DNA of 64,000 nt from Dallia pectoralis (Eukaryota > Chordata > Actinopteri > Esociformes > Umbridae), in assembly GCA_029465975.1 (NCBI GenBank), contig CM055753.1:5072633-5136632 (forward strand), read 5' to 3'. Under the pieces are notes generated by a model. That model was not told where the DNA came from, did no database searches, and saw nothing but the letters and a program-made list of their open reading frames with translations. A program made the translations under genes and the position numbers. Positions 34,041 through 45,300 of this stretch are shown here, in pieces. The first letter of the stretch is position 1, and each line of letters begins with the position of its first letter.

Positions 34041-34950
34041 GTCGAATTTGTATCCCCTACCTCAGATGTACAGTGCCAGACTCAACACAAACTTCCCATA
34101 AGTTGTAGTTTATGTGTGACAATTAAGTAGGCCTATGTAAATGCCCTGTAACATGTTGACTTGTTTTACTATAGGGTGAATATTAGTTGATGGTCGATAG
34201 TGTCTGTTGTAGCATTTCTGTGTAATCGGAGGAAGTAGAGCTTGTGATTTAGAGAAACGCTACAAGGTGAAAAATACGCAAAACTTTTGACTGGTGGAAT
34301 TCCAGCCTAATAGCTTTGCCTTTTCGTTTTTCCAATAATAATAACTGCATAGCTATTAAGTTTCGAAAATAGATTCGCAACTAATTTCCTGTAAGCCAAA
34401 CAAATATAGGAAAAAAACTATATAACCAAAATTATGGGTTTTATTTAGTAGGCTACTCTTACAACATTAACGCTATTTGTTTTCATATGAAAAGGAATAT
34501 TGCCCACACGGTAAAAAACTATAAACAGCTATCTTATTATATAGGAACAGTGGCCTATATGTCTGACATATTCAATAACAATAGTAAATAGACATAAAGT
34601 AATTACAGGTGATTAATATATTTTTTGTAATTTTGCATTCACCATAGAGTTTTTTATTGCCATAGTCAAATAACCTTTTTTGCACTCTGCTAATACATTT
34701 TTTATCTATTTGTATATATATTTCGCTCTCTATATGTTAAGAGGTGTGAGTGTGCTTCTGTTGTATGAACTAAGGTTTCCCCTCCTTTCGGTAAAATGGC
34801 GCCTGCCTCTCTCTCGTCCTCTTTCCTCTCTCTACGTTAATCCCCATCCCCTCCTCTCGCCCTCTTGCTCTCCCTCTCCCTCTCAAACTGGGTCATAAAT
34901 CCGTTGTTGTTTATGAAAATTTACAACATAGCCATGCAACTTTACGAGGC
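34041..34950. other. hoxa7-hoxa5 spacer, first part: no gene seen
   Basis: AT-rich, ending in a pyrimidine-rich CTCTCTCGTCCTC-type stretch at about 34795-34890. No coding frame recognised. Confidence 0.5.
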
Positions 34951-35415
34951 TCATTGGCTTCCCATTGGTCACCACTGGTCACGTGGCATAGAACGGAGAA
35001 CATGAACTTTTTATATATAATTTCCTTTTCCAGAATAGAAGCACACTCTTTTTACAGCCTGTGTCTGGCACACCACCCTGTCTGTACTGTAAACGATTTT
35101 GCAAACCTATTCGTTGTTTTGAGTGTTCGTATTGGGTAACGCAGTTTTGCTCTCCAGTTTTCATTTATTCCACAGCAGCATGGAGTGCAGCCCATCTCTT
35201 GAACGCGGACGGTTTGGATTCATTAAATTGCACTTGGCAAAATGGACGGATCGAGCACGAACGCATCGTTCCCTGACCCCGGGAGCTGGTGGATTAGTCC
35301 TGGGAACCAGCTGGCACTACGGGGATCTTGCCCGGTCGCCTCACGCCAGACGCACCTGTCCGTCCTCGCTCCGTGACATCGCCAAACACTACTAGACCTG
35401 GATACCTTAAATATG
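34951..35415 (+). promoter_or_regulatory. Orphan Hox-type promoter and candidate non-coding exon in the hoxa6 slot
   Basis: Two inverted CCAAT boxes (ATTGG 34953-34957 and 34964-34968), then an E-box TCACGTGG (CACGTG 34980-34985) exactly 11 bases after the second, then TATATATAA (35012-35020). A GC-richer segment follows and ends in a strong donor ATATG|GTAAGA (GT at 35416). No homeobox, YPWM or Hox N-terminus is present. The location is where hoxa6 lies in tetrapods, so this may be the surviving hoxa6 promoter, now driving an upstream exon of hoxa5 or hoxa3 transcripts. An unrecognised 44-codon frame runs 35242-35376. Confidence 0.5.
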
Positions 35416-38217
35416 GTAAGAGTATTTGCTTATCATGTTTTTACAAATGTTTGTAATTATTCATGAAATATGCCTAATAGTAAAAAAATACCTATTTGAA
35501 AAACAAATAGGCTAGATAAGGTTAGGCGATGAATTTGTGTGTTGTATACACCCATACTTGGTTTAAACGGGTTTTATATGTTAGTTGGATTTGTATTGTA
35601 GTAATGTTATAATAATTTGCATGATCTCTGGCCGTTAGACTCTTGTGATCTCTGGACTTGATATCCAATTGATGAATAACCATAGGCTACATATTAGTAC
35701 TATCATAAACATATGCGTTTCGTCATAATGAATCATGCATCTATATTTTCATCATTTATCACCGGTTTCTGCTACTTGTGTTCGATTACTGTGGATCTTT
35801 GCATGGTGTATGGTGTGTCAACAGCTGAGTATTGGGACCGTGGCCAATAAGCTACTCATAGTCGCCCTCTTGTGGGAGATGTGTGGTCCTGTTTTTGTCG
35901 CTGCTTTAAATCATTATAGGCTTGTTCCTACGTAGAGCTCCCCGTTGTTTTTTTCTTCATGCTATTTGTTATATTGTGAAACAGCACGCATCGCATCATT
36001 ATTAACGAGCAAGAGATGTACGAGTTGGGGTAATCAGTTTAATACCTGATATAAATTAAATCCCGATTGTTCTTTATTCATTTTTGCTGTCTAATTAAAT
36101 ACATTTTGCACTAGGCCTGCACAACAACAACCATAGACTCCCTATCAACGACGCAATTACCTCGATTTTGTGCCTGTTAATAATAATTATAATCAGTATT
36201 GCAACAAATTTAATATGGTTGGGATTTTGGTATTGAGCTGTTAGGTTATGCATTGGCAAAGAGTCATCAGCAGGGAATTTGTAATATTCTATTTAGATCC
36301 AACACAGTGTAATAGTGATGGGTTTGCAGAAAAAAATAAATTTTCCCTTAAAATTCGGTGTTTATTACAATATCAGAGATTTAGTTTCGCCTACTTTAAG
36401 GTCACATCATAGACAGACAAAACGTCTCGACACAAATAAATATTTCCCCAAGACAACCGACTATATTCTCACTTGAATATTCATAAGCCAACATTCTTGT
36501 TACAATATATCAATATTAGTACCTTTTTAAAATACATTTCCTGCGAATCATTGAGAAGAAAATATGTAAAATGTCACAATAGACACTTAGAGGAATAACA
36601 CGATTAATGATATTATTGCGTAGCCTATACATGTCATTCGGCTATAACATCTCTTCCGTAATGGAAGATTTAATGCAGTCTTCTATTTACACTGGTCACA
36701 AAAGTAATCGTTGAAACATTTAATTTGCTGTTGCGGTCTTGCATTAGACAACATCAATGGTAGGTAAAATACACGCAGTATAAACCGGTAGGATATGGCT
36801 ATTACTCACGTAATACAGTCAAAACTATTTATGAGCATATTAATCTGAAGCATCGTGACATTTACTCACTCGTTGAGGGTTGGACCTGTTTCCACTTCTT
36901 GTTTTACCAGAGATAATTTGACGACACAAGCACGGATCGCCAAACCATAACCATTCTACCAGCCGCAGACATTTGAGCAGACTGCGATTACATTTTTCTT
37001 ATTTTCTGGAGCGCTCTGTGGACACATGCACACCACACACACTATTCTCGCGTCGGAATAATGTATTTGGATCTTGTCCTCATAGTTAGGCCTACATATC
37101 AACTGTTTCGACACTTTCCATGACACTTATAATAAACTTGCTATTTCAAGACACAAAACGTTCTTATTCGCTCTCTTTTGGTGTGTTTGTCCGTTTAACG
37201 CCCGAACATCTTCTTTAGACACCGCTGTACACAGCTGGATAAAGGACTCATTCAGACACTCCTGCGATGTACGCATCCATCGTTTCCTGACTGAAGGGGC
37301 ATGGCCTTATTCCTGCCTGCGATGAGTCTGCATCTTTCCGACAGACATAACAGAGACGTAGACATCCATCGTCATGCTGTAGTGCCAACAGACGCCCTTA
37401 GCCAGCTATACAAAAGATATGTAACACCAGCCTATACGGGTTATATCTATCGTCTTTTGGTAAATTACCAAAGGATTTCGGAAAAGTCCAAAGTCTTCAT
37501 TGTCAAGAAAAAAAATAAAATTTAACAACTATGCAACCATCGTTTGCGTTCTCAAGTTTGCAGTAGGGAGGCGCCCTAGAGGGAATTACATATTTTTTGC
37601 TTATTGGACAAAACGAGAATCATTTTATCACTCATCAACATAGACCATAATCCTGGCAATTGGTTGTTAACATACATCTCCAGCAGTTATCCTGGCTCAT
37701 ATTTTACCTTGAACATTAGTTACAACATTAAACCAGCAAGTCATGATTAACATAAATTTAGGCCTACTTTACTAGTCCTATCGTGTAATTGTTATTTGGG
37801 CAAGAATTATTACAATAGTGAATTTGCGGTACTTTTCTGTCGTCTTTATTTCTGTGGATGCTGTAAACTTGACAGCAACTTGTAAACTTGACTGCAGTTT
37901 TTCTACAGACTACTTACGCTTCCTTTAGTGTGATTACATAATTTATGGCAGGAAAGGGAAAATATTTTGAGCGAGGCCAAGGCACATTCTTTCATTGTCC
38001 CATAGGCAAGTATGTCCATGTGAAAATGGTAACAATTCCAAACAAAAAGATCCTGTTCTGTGGTAAGGCATACATAAATTGAATATAATATCATTAATTG
38101 TTCCATTCAATCGAGTATATATATTAGAAATGTATTAGTGATAATATATTTTTTGCTGCAATGTCCGCAAAACATTATGCATCGTGGATAGTCGGTCGAT
38201 TTTAGTCAATCGATTTC

Positions 38218-38254
<37 letters not shown>

Positions 38255-39100
38255 TATATCTATATATATATATATACAAACACATGCTGTAGTTGCTTGA
38301 GAAATGCCTCTGCATTATTGTTTTATTGTTATAACAACATTTTGTAATGCCTTTCAGATATTACAATAGTGTATATTCACTTCGACCACTCTATGTACAT
38401 CAGTACATATCACAAGACATAATGAATGTTTGATTGAAACTATTAAATCATATTTTGAAAAAATAATAATAATACGGAAGCCATTGAGGGGCTTAACAAT
38501 ATGAATTTGGTTGCTGTGGTTTTAATTTATTCATTATGCTTTTTGTGGTGTAAAGTATGCTATATTTTATTCTGAACGACAATTTACTTTTGAATTTTCA
38601 TTTTTCTTTATGCTCATTGTCAGACAGGTTACATGCATCACTCAGATAATGTCTTCCAAAGGGGGTTCTTTGGCTGTCCGTTTAGGAGAACTTGAATTAC
38701 CCGTTTGGATTTCGTTGCTACTTTTGTATCAGGTAGGAACATTATGGCTCTGTATCCCTTGATGCACAGCTCTTTGGGAACATTATTTCGTAGAGTGTAT
38801 TCACTATTCAGTGCGTCCCTTGTTTGTATTGTCTCGGAAGCTGAAGCTTTTGCCGCAATGGTCGTTAACCTCTGAACGACCCCGGTCTGAGTACACGCCT
38901 CAAAAACATTGGCATGCAGTACCCGAGCTCCGCCAGAGGATGGCGCGATACGACAATTCAAAACTTACAACTCGGCCTCACCAGCGCCCTGACGAGGCGC
39001 ACTCCATGCGCGCGCGCCTTCTAACATCCCACCCAGATTTCCAACTTGTGCACGAGTTTACCTCTGGAGGTCATCAAACAGGATTTACGACTGGCCAACA
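35416..39100. other. hoxa7-hoxa5 spacer, main part: no gene seen
   Basis: No homeobox sequence, so hoxa6 coding sequence is absent. GC-richer candidate regulatory blocks are at about 36870-37010, 37190-37440, 37540-37600 and 38640-39060. Open frames of up to 114 codons in the last block overlap on both strands and have no recognisable motif. Confidence 0.5.
38219..38275. repeat. (AT)n tract
   Basis: About 57 bp of AT dinucleotide with a TTTGTATATC interruption in the middle. Confidence 0.95.
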
Positions 39101-39331
39101 AAAGCACGTGATTCTCAGCCGTATAGGCCTACCCCATATTTGGGTGCCTACGTAAGAGAGAGAAGTACATGTTCCACTCATTTCCATAATTCATCATAAA
39201 TTGCATGTGCAAGGGGTGCTATAGAACGCGCAAAGCCATCAAGATCCACAAATCACGCACACACGTTATTATTTTCTCCAAAATAAAGAGAACAAATACC
39301 TGCAAAACAACAATATCGGAATTGTCAACCA
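39101..39331 (+). promoter_or_regulatory. hoxa5: hoxa5 proximal promoter / 5'UTR
   Basis: AGCACGTGATT (CACGTG 39105-39110) is 221 bp upstream of the start. The 5'UTR just before ATG reads GAATTGTCAACCAATGAGC, which resembles the vertebrate Hoxa5 start context as I recall it. No canonical CCAAT box at 10-11 bp spacing; a GGCCAAC precedes the E-box by a few bases. Confidence 0.45.
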
Positions 39332-39929
39332 ATGAGCTCCTATTTTGTAAACTCATTCTGCGGTCGCTATCCCAATGGCGCGGACTTCCAGTTGCATAAT
39401 TATGGAGACCACAGCTCCGCAAACGAGCAATACAGGGACTCAACAACCATGCATTCCAGCAGGTACGGCTATGGCTACAACGGAATGGATCTCACAGTTG
39501 GTCGCGGTAACGGACACTTTGGTGCCAGCGAGCGCGGACAGGGCTACTCCCCGAACCAAACGGTGACTGCAACCACGTCCTCCGTGGAGCGGTCCAGGTA
39601 CACGCAACCGGCTAGCGCAACGGTGACCGCGTCCCTTTCGCCTCCGTCTGACCCGCTCCCGTGCTCCTCGTCTGTTGCCAGCTCGTCTCCGATCAGCGAG
39701 TCTCAACCTCAACATCGAACCATAAAAAACTCCGTAACAAGCCCGAGCACAACCCCGAGCTCGAGTTCGAACGGAGGCACGCTGTTAAACCGGGAGTATT
39801 TGTCCAAAGCCTCCCCCCTCCTCGAGGAAGAGAAGCCCGCGGGAAGCGGTCACACAACTTCCCCAAATGTCACCGACGGTGCCCAGCCTCATATCTACCC
39901 CTGGATGAGAAAACTGCACATAAGTCATG
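39332..39929 (+). CDS. hoxa5: hoxa5, coding exon 1
   Basis: Encodes residues 1-199 plus one base. MSSYFVNSFCGRYPNGADFQLHNYGD is the canonical Hox5 N-terminus. A Ser/Thr/Pro-rich middle follows. The hexapeptide YPWM is at 189-192, in HIYPWMRKLHISH, a perfect Hoxa5 match. The exon ends CATG|GTAAAA, and phase 1 joins exon 2 as SHDSLTGPEGKRARTAYTRYQ. The full protein is 284 aa. It is a nuclear transcription factor active in anterior trunk and paraxial patterning. The open frame continues to 40057 through intron sequence and is not coding there. Confidence 0.97.
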
Positions 39930-40286
39930 GTAAAATAGCTTTTTATTTTGATAAGGTTGACGATAATGCTTTTTATTTGTTCTTCAAACTACTTGTACTA
40001 AGGTCAATTGTTTTTTTTCATTTTTTAAATGTACTTATTGGCGTTTTTCAGAACTGAGTGTTTCACCAATAGCGTATTAAACAATAGTGATATGAATTCA
40101 AAAGAATTAGGTGGAGTAATTGCTATATAGCCACCTGTTCACCTGCATTTGAAAATGAGTGAACGTGGCACAAAAACACACTGATATGCAGGAAGTACCG
40201 AAGGTTTATTTTGACATATTTTTCGAATGACTGTTTGCATGGTAGATTTTAGAAATAAAGTGGGACATTAATTGTCTGCTTTTTAT

Positions 40287-40336
<50 letters not shown>

Positions 40337-40587
40337 AACATTTGTGTGTGTAAATGGTGGGCATTACGCGTATAGGCTATAGGTCAACATTCTTGTCATA
40401 AATGTAAAAGGTTATTGTAAAATATTGCCATGCAGGTAACCTTGCCTAAAGCGTTTGAAAACATTCTTCAGTACAGCACTGTTGCCATTGCAATGCATCA
40501 AGCGTATAGGAAACACGTTTTGTTACTATCCCATATGTTACTATGTTGTTTGTGGATTCATGGTTGCATCCTGTGTATTAACACCAG
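39930..40587 (+). other. hoxa5: hoxa5 intron with (GT)n microsatellite
   Basis: 658 bp, GTAAAA...ACACCAG. A (GT)n tract of about 44 bp is at 40288-40331. Confidence 0.9.
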
Positions 40588-40844
40588 ATAGTCTGACCGG
40601 ACCAGAGGGGAAGAGGGCGAGGACAGCATACACGCGCTACCAGACCCTGGAGCTCGAGAAAGAGTTCCACTTCAACCGATACCTGACCCGAAGACGGAGG
40701 ATCGAGATAGCGCACGCGCTCTGCCTATCAGAACGCCAGATCAAAATCTGGTTCCAGAACCGCAGGATGAAGTGGAAAAAGGACAATAAGCTGAAAAGCA
40801 TGAGCATGGCAGCGGCTGGGGGTGTGGGGTACCACCACCCCTAA
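40588..40844 (+). CDS. hoxa5: hoxa5, coding exon 2 (homeobox)
   Basis: Encodes residues 201-284 and TAA. The homeodomain is 207-266 (GKRARTAYTRYQ to KWKKDN), with helix 3 KIWFQNRRMKWKK. The tail KLKSMSMAAAGGVGYHHP is the Hox5 signature, ending a little differently from the tetrapod tail. Intact. Confidence 0.97.
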
Positions 40845-41060
40845 TGCATTTGGTTCCCCGATGAGTACTAATAAAAGAATACAAAGTTTGGAGAACTTTC
40901 CGTCAAGTCAGTGCTAAAAGACTTTCCAAGGATGTCTCGGGACTCAACATCCAGTTGTCCAAGTTCTGGCCTTATCAAAAGAACATTTTCTTTCTATATA
41001 TTTTTTTGGACGTGATAATGCTTGTGTCAGTAAAAAATAAATAAACTTGCGTTCAGTACA
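40845..41060 (+). other. hoxa5: hoxa5 3'UTR
   Basis: Short 3'UTR with overlapping AATAAA at 41036-41041 and 41040-41045. No miR-196 seed match. Confidence 0.65.
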
Positions 41061-42000
41061 GTATTGACTGTACATTAGAAAATATGTAATTTTTGTTTTA
41101 CCTAAGGCTATTTCTTGTTCAAAAAAGAATAAGCTGGAAGTTATAGCAATTAAGTTAATGAACTATCTGATGCAAGTTGTGTAGTCTATTGCACTCATAA
41201 AAAATTAGCCTAAAGATACTCGTCTAATGAATGAGTTGATATGAATTTGTGTTCCCTTTGTGTATAGCCATTGTTTAATATGTAATATGTATTTATTTAT
41301 TGGTTTAATGTATTGTATCAAATGCAGATGTCTTGTTCGTTATTGTAGACAGACGTATGTGATTGTTGTGCGTTGTTAACACGTGACGGAACCGCGGTTC
41401 TGGCCCAGTGTCTGTAGTTGCGCCTTTATAACCTTTTGCACGAGCTGCTGTAAAGTTGACCTGGTGCAGCTTACAATGTGTGTTTTGTGTAAAATAACCA
41501 CTTCCTTTCTATTTTGGATGTTAAGGTGTTCCATATGGATTCCATCTTACGTGTATAGCTCCATCGTGATAAGCTTTTTGTAAATGTTTTTAAAGAATGA
41601 CTGGAAGTCAAAAATAACAGTATAGGCTAAGGGTGATGCTGATTAAATTAAACTTTCTACTGGAACGACACAGAATATGACATCCGTTATTTGCTTTATC
41701 GAGTATTTATAAAATGTCAAACTTCACTTGTCGTAAAACGCAGTTGGCATATGACTGAATATTTACTTTGTTGGAAAGTTGTATAGCTACTTCTAAACTT
41801 TAGGCAGGCCTACATGCTTAAGGGTTATACAGGCCTTGGAAAATGAATCAGATGAACCCGTTCATCCTATTGCTTGCTATATTAAGTGGAAAAAGTATTC
41901 TAGGAAATCAACAGGTCTATAAACGGAACGATCTACATTCGCTTTCTTTACTCACCTCTGCACTTGGGGCCAACGCAGGTCCTGGAATGACCAGCTGGAG
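41061..42000. other. hoxa5-hoxa4 spacer, first part: no gene seen
   Basis: AT-rich non-coding DNA with one CACGTG near 41382. Nothing recognised. Confidence 0.5.
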
Positions 42001-42240
42001 AGGCTCATGCGTCCTCTGCGCTCGAGCTCGGGGAATCATTTCGACTTCGAGTCGTAAACTTTATTAGGCCGGTTCCGGCTCCCTGACATTTGGGTGCCAA
42101 ATGAATGGGGGTTTTGTCTATATGAATTAGATCGTAAAAAATCATCCGGAGCGCTGCCAGATAGGCTCGCTGGCCATAAACGATCACGTGGTGGCCATTA
42201 AAGTAAGTTTTATGGTTTTGGGGAGTTGACAGTATATTGC
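42001..42240 (+). promoter_or_regulatory. Candidate enhancer/promoter with E-box framed by inverted CCATAAA boxes
   Basis: GGCCATAAACGATCACGTGG (CCATAAA 42174-42180, CACGTG 42185-42190) is followed by TTTATGG at 42209-42215, so the two AT boxes face each other across the E-box. Upstream are GTCGTAAAC (42052) and GATCGTAAAA (42130). It directly precedes the candidate exon at 42294-42398. Confidence 0.45.
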
Positions 42241-42293
42241 ACATAACATATATTCGGACTGACGCGAGTCTCCGTCTGACTCTCCTCTTGTAG

Positions 42294-42398
42294 GTTGTTA
42301 GTGTTCCTTGACCGTTACAGCAGCGTCTCGCTTACCAGAACGCTTAGCAATGGACCATACGCCTCGGACGCACACGGGTAGACGGCCCCTGTCTGGAG
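42294..42398 (+). other. Candidate non-coding internal exon, hoxa5-hoxa4 spacer
   Basis: Bounded by a pyrimidine-rich acceptor TCTGACTCTCCTCTTGTAG and a strong donor CTGGAG|GTGAGT (GT at 42399). The 105 bases between are GC-rich, with one short frame (MDHTPRTHTG then stop). In mammals, 5' non-coding exons of HOXA3 and HOXA4/HOXA5 transcripts lie in this interval, so a 5'UTR exon of hoxa4 or hoxa3 is plausible. Could also be a first exon with an upstream start. Confidence 0.4.
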
Positions 42399-45300
42399 GT
42401 GAGTTTTTGCTTCTATTGCCCAGGAATGGCCAGTAGCCTTCTATTCCATTGGCTCTGAACAGTCACCCTTTCAAACAGCATTATAATTGTGGTCGGACGC
42501 TCTGTCTACATTAGCCTATTACGTTAATTCGTCAGTGTGTGCTGAGTTAAATACTGGTCTCTCCTGGCAGATGTTGGTCAGGGTTGGGTCCGACTCATGG
42601 ATATTTAATTGCTTCCTTCCCAGCGTAACTTGTTTCCCTCCATCTGTGGTATAACTCATAATCCAGTTTTGCATGTGGGATAATCAGGCTGTGCTTCTGA
42701 TCATTTCCACCCCCACAAAGTCCCTTTTTAAATTCGAGTTGTCTTGACTTCCTGTGTTACAAACGCATGGAGGGATATGTCCTCTTAACATGTATTTATT
42801 TACTTTTTGAATCTTGCATTGTCATTGTTAAATGTGAAATGAATTGTTTTTTATTTAAAATCTGCGGTAGTGAAAGGTATCGAACTGCAGAACAACTTCT
42901 AAACTTTGTGTTCCACTTGTTCAAATCATAGACGAAAAGCAGCAGGGGTCCATTTGAAAATATATTTTATTTTATCACAACCACATCATTTTGTGTTTTG
43001 TGGTTGCAACGGGCAGTTGCTTTACTTACCGTGTGTGATAATTCTACACTCTGTTCAAAATATCAGTTATTGTGTGTGTGACTCGTGTGCATTTATACAC
43101 ATTTTAATTTTGTACAGGTAACCTCATTTAATAATGGTACGCCATGGAAGTGGTGATATGTAAAGAACAGAAATCTGTATTCAAATATTCGAAATGGTCA
43201 TCTTCTATAGACCAATCTTCATCTGGTATTTGAATTTGCGTTGATGTATGTCTATCTATTGCACGAAATGTGTGTGTTGCTCAATTAATTTAATCAGTGG
43301 TGAATAGCCTACAATGCATATTTTTTTTACCTAAGAATAATACTTTAGAATTCTAAAAACGTATTGAGCTAGATTCCAGGTATTACGTTATATGTTCATT
43401 CATAAATTGAAAGAAACTCTGAATCATCAACTTATCTAACGTAGATTAAAACATAACTATATTTCCCGTATTCACAACAAATAGTAGAAGCAACAACTTT
43501 TAATTCTAACTTTATATTCGTTTTGTGGGGTAGGACATGAAGGTGCTGTGACCATTGTTCTATACCAAAATCATTGTTGCGTCTGGGGAGAAAATGGCAC
43601 CATTTGTGACACAATACAAATCGTGGTCACAGCTATGCGTTGCACAGCAAGGCAGACAATGGTAGGCGGAAAAATATATAACCATCGCCCTCTGTGCACG
43701 GTTCACCGCGAGGTCAGCTATAGCGGCAAGATAAATCTGTATCCTCGAAGAGACACCAGCAGAGCTCGCTTCAGGCCAAGTTCACTGTCACCCCTAGTCC
43801 CCAAGATTGTGAGAAACACACGCAATCACACAAGACACACACATACACATTTGACTGGTTTTCTCACCCGAAGCCAGCCTCTGAGAGAGGAAGGCACAGA
43901 TATACACGCAACACAAAACAACAGGCAAACGCAGACACATCCATACTCTTGTATGGTTTGCTTGCTCTAATACACATCACGGTGTAATACAATTTGCATA
44001 TTGCATTAGTGTTTTTTTGGGGGTTGGGGTACTAGTGGATTTTAGCAAACCGCATATGTAAGACACTGAGAAAAACGCTAGCCAAAAGTATGAAGGACAC
44101 GACACGTGCATTCAGGCGGTTTGCTTGCCTCCATCCAAACTAATGCATAATGGAATTTGCATATTGTATTAAGAATGTTCAACGCCCTAGAGTGCGGTGG
44201 ATTGTTACCAAGGCCATGATGGGTATAGGAATACGCCAATGCCTATATTATAGAACTTACCTGTACTGTTACTATCATTAAGTATAATTTATATTAAAAT
44301 AATTACATTGAAACAAAAATGGATAATGCAAAACAGTTTTGCTTCCCGTACCACCACGAAATCTCATCTCGGGAAGCACAGCCTCGCAGTGCTGGGACTG
44401 GTGAGGTTAGCGGGGAAAGAGGAGGAAAATTGGGGTCAAAAGTTTACCCGCTGAACAACTCTCCGTCATCTGTTCAGCTGAGACCTGATGCCAGCGTTAT
44501 AATAGCGATTTTGACTCTCCACACAAAAGATAGAATAGCTTTGAATTACATATGTTTGACGGTGCACTCCAGGTGAACCCTGAAAGCCGGGTGACCCCAT
44601 GTTAGGCGAATGGACCCCCGCCCCTCCTCTGCCCCAAGATTGAGTGGTCGGCATTTTATTAGGGTGGTTGATTGGTGAATATCCTTTGAATAAATTGCAT
44701 TTGATATGTTTTGGGACGAGGGCAAAATTTGCATTTTGAGGGTTGATTCTCATACCCCGGTCGCAGGGTAATGAGTGTGGCTTTATGCCCACAGCCCCCC
44801 AAATGACCTCCTTAAAAAACATTTAGGAGTTATTTCCCTCTGCTGAAGACCGAGGTCCTGTATTTTCCTCACAAAAGTATAACACATTTGTAATGAAAAC
44901 AGTAAATTGTTGTTACTTTCTTGCTAAAACCAAAAAACTCTTAAGTGGATGAATCTGCTAAAATTATTGAACCTAAGCGTTACACTTTCCAGCAAAAAAT
45001 GCCAGAGTTTGAGATCAATACTTAATTGTTCTATTCCACATATAAGTGGATAATTCAACGTGTTTTCGTGATTTCTTATTATTATTGTTTGATTATTGTT
45101 CTTTATTTCACATATTTTTATACATAGCCTATACGATTGTAAAACGTATTTTTGAAAATTTGAAATTTGAAATTCGGTCTCAATTCATTGTTACAGAGTC
45201 ATAAGCAGTAATATCTTTATGTGCATACATCATAAATAAGTGACTTTTATCATTTCTCATAGCATTATGCATTGGGTTTTTTGCAACTGTTTATTTATAG

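Noticed and set aside
38638..39155. Open frames of 107 codons (-) and 114 codons (+) upstream of hoxa5
   Set aside because: They overlap on opposite strands and show no known motif.
35416..39331. Search for hoxa6 coding sequence
   Set aside because: No Hox6 N-terminus, YPWM or homeobox in any frame; the gene is absent, although a promoter-like block remains upstream.
43548..43970. 140-codon open frame in the hoxa5-hoxa4 spacer
   Set aside because: Ends in translated CA-rich sequence (HTRHTHTH) and has no homology I recognise.
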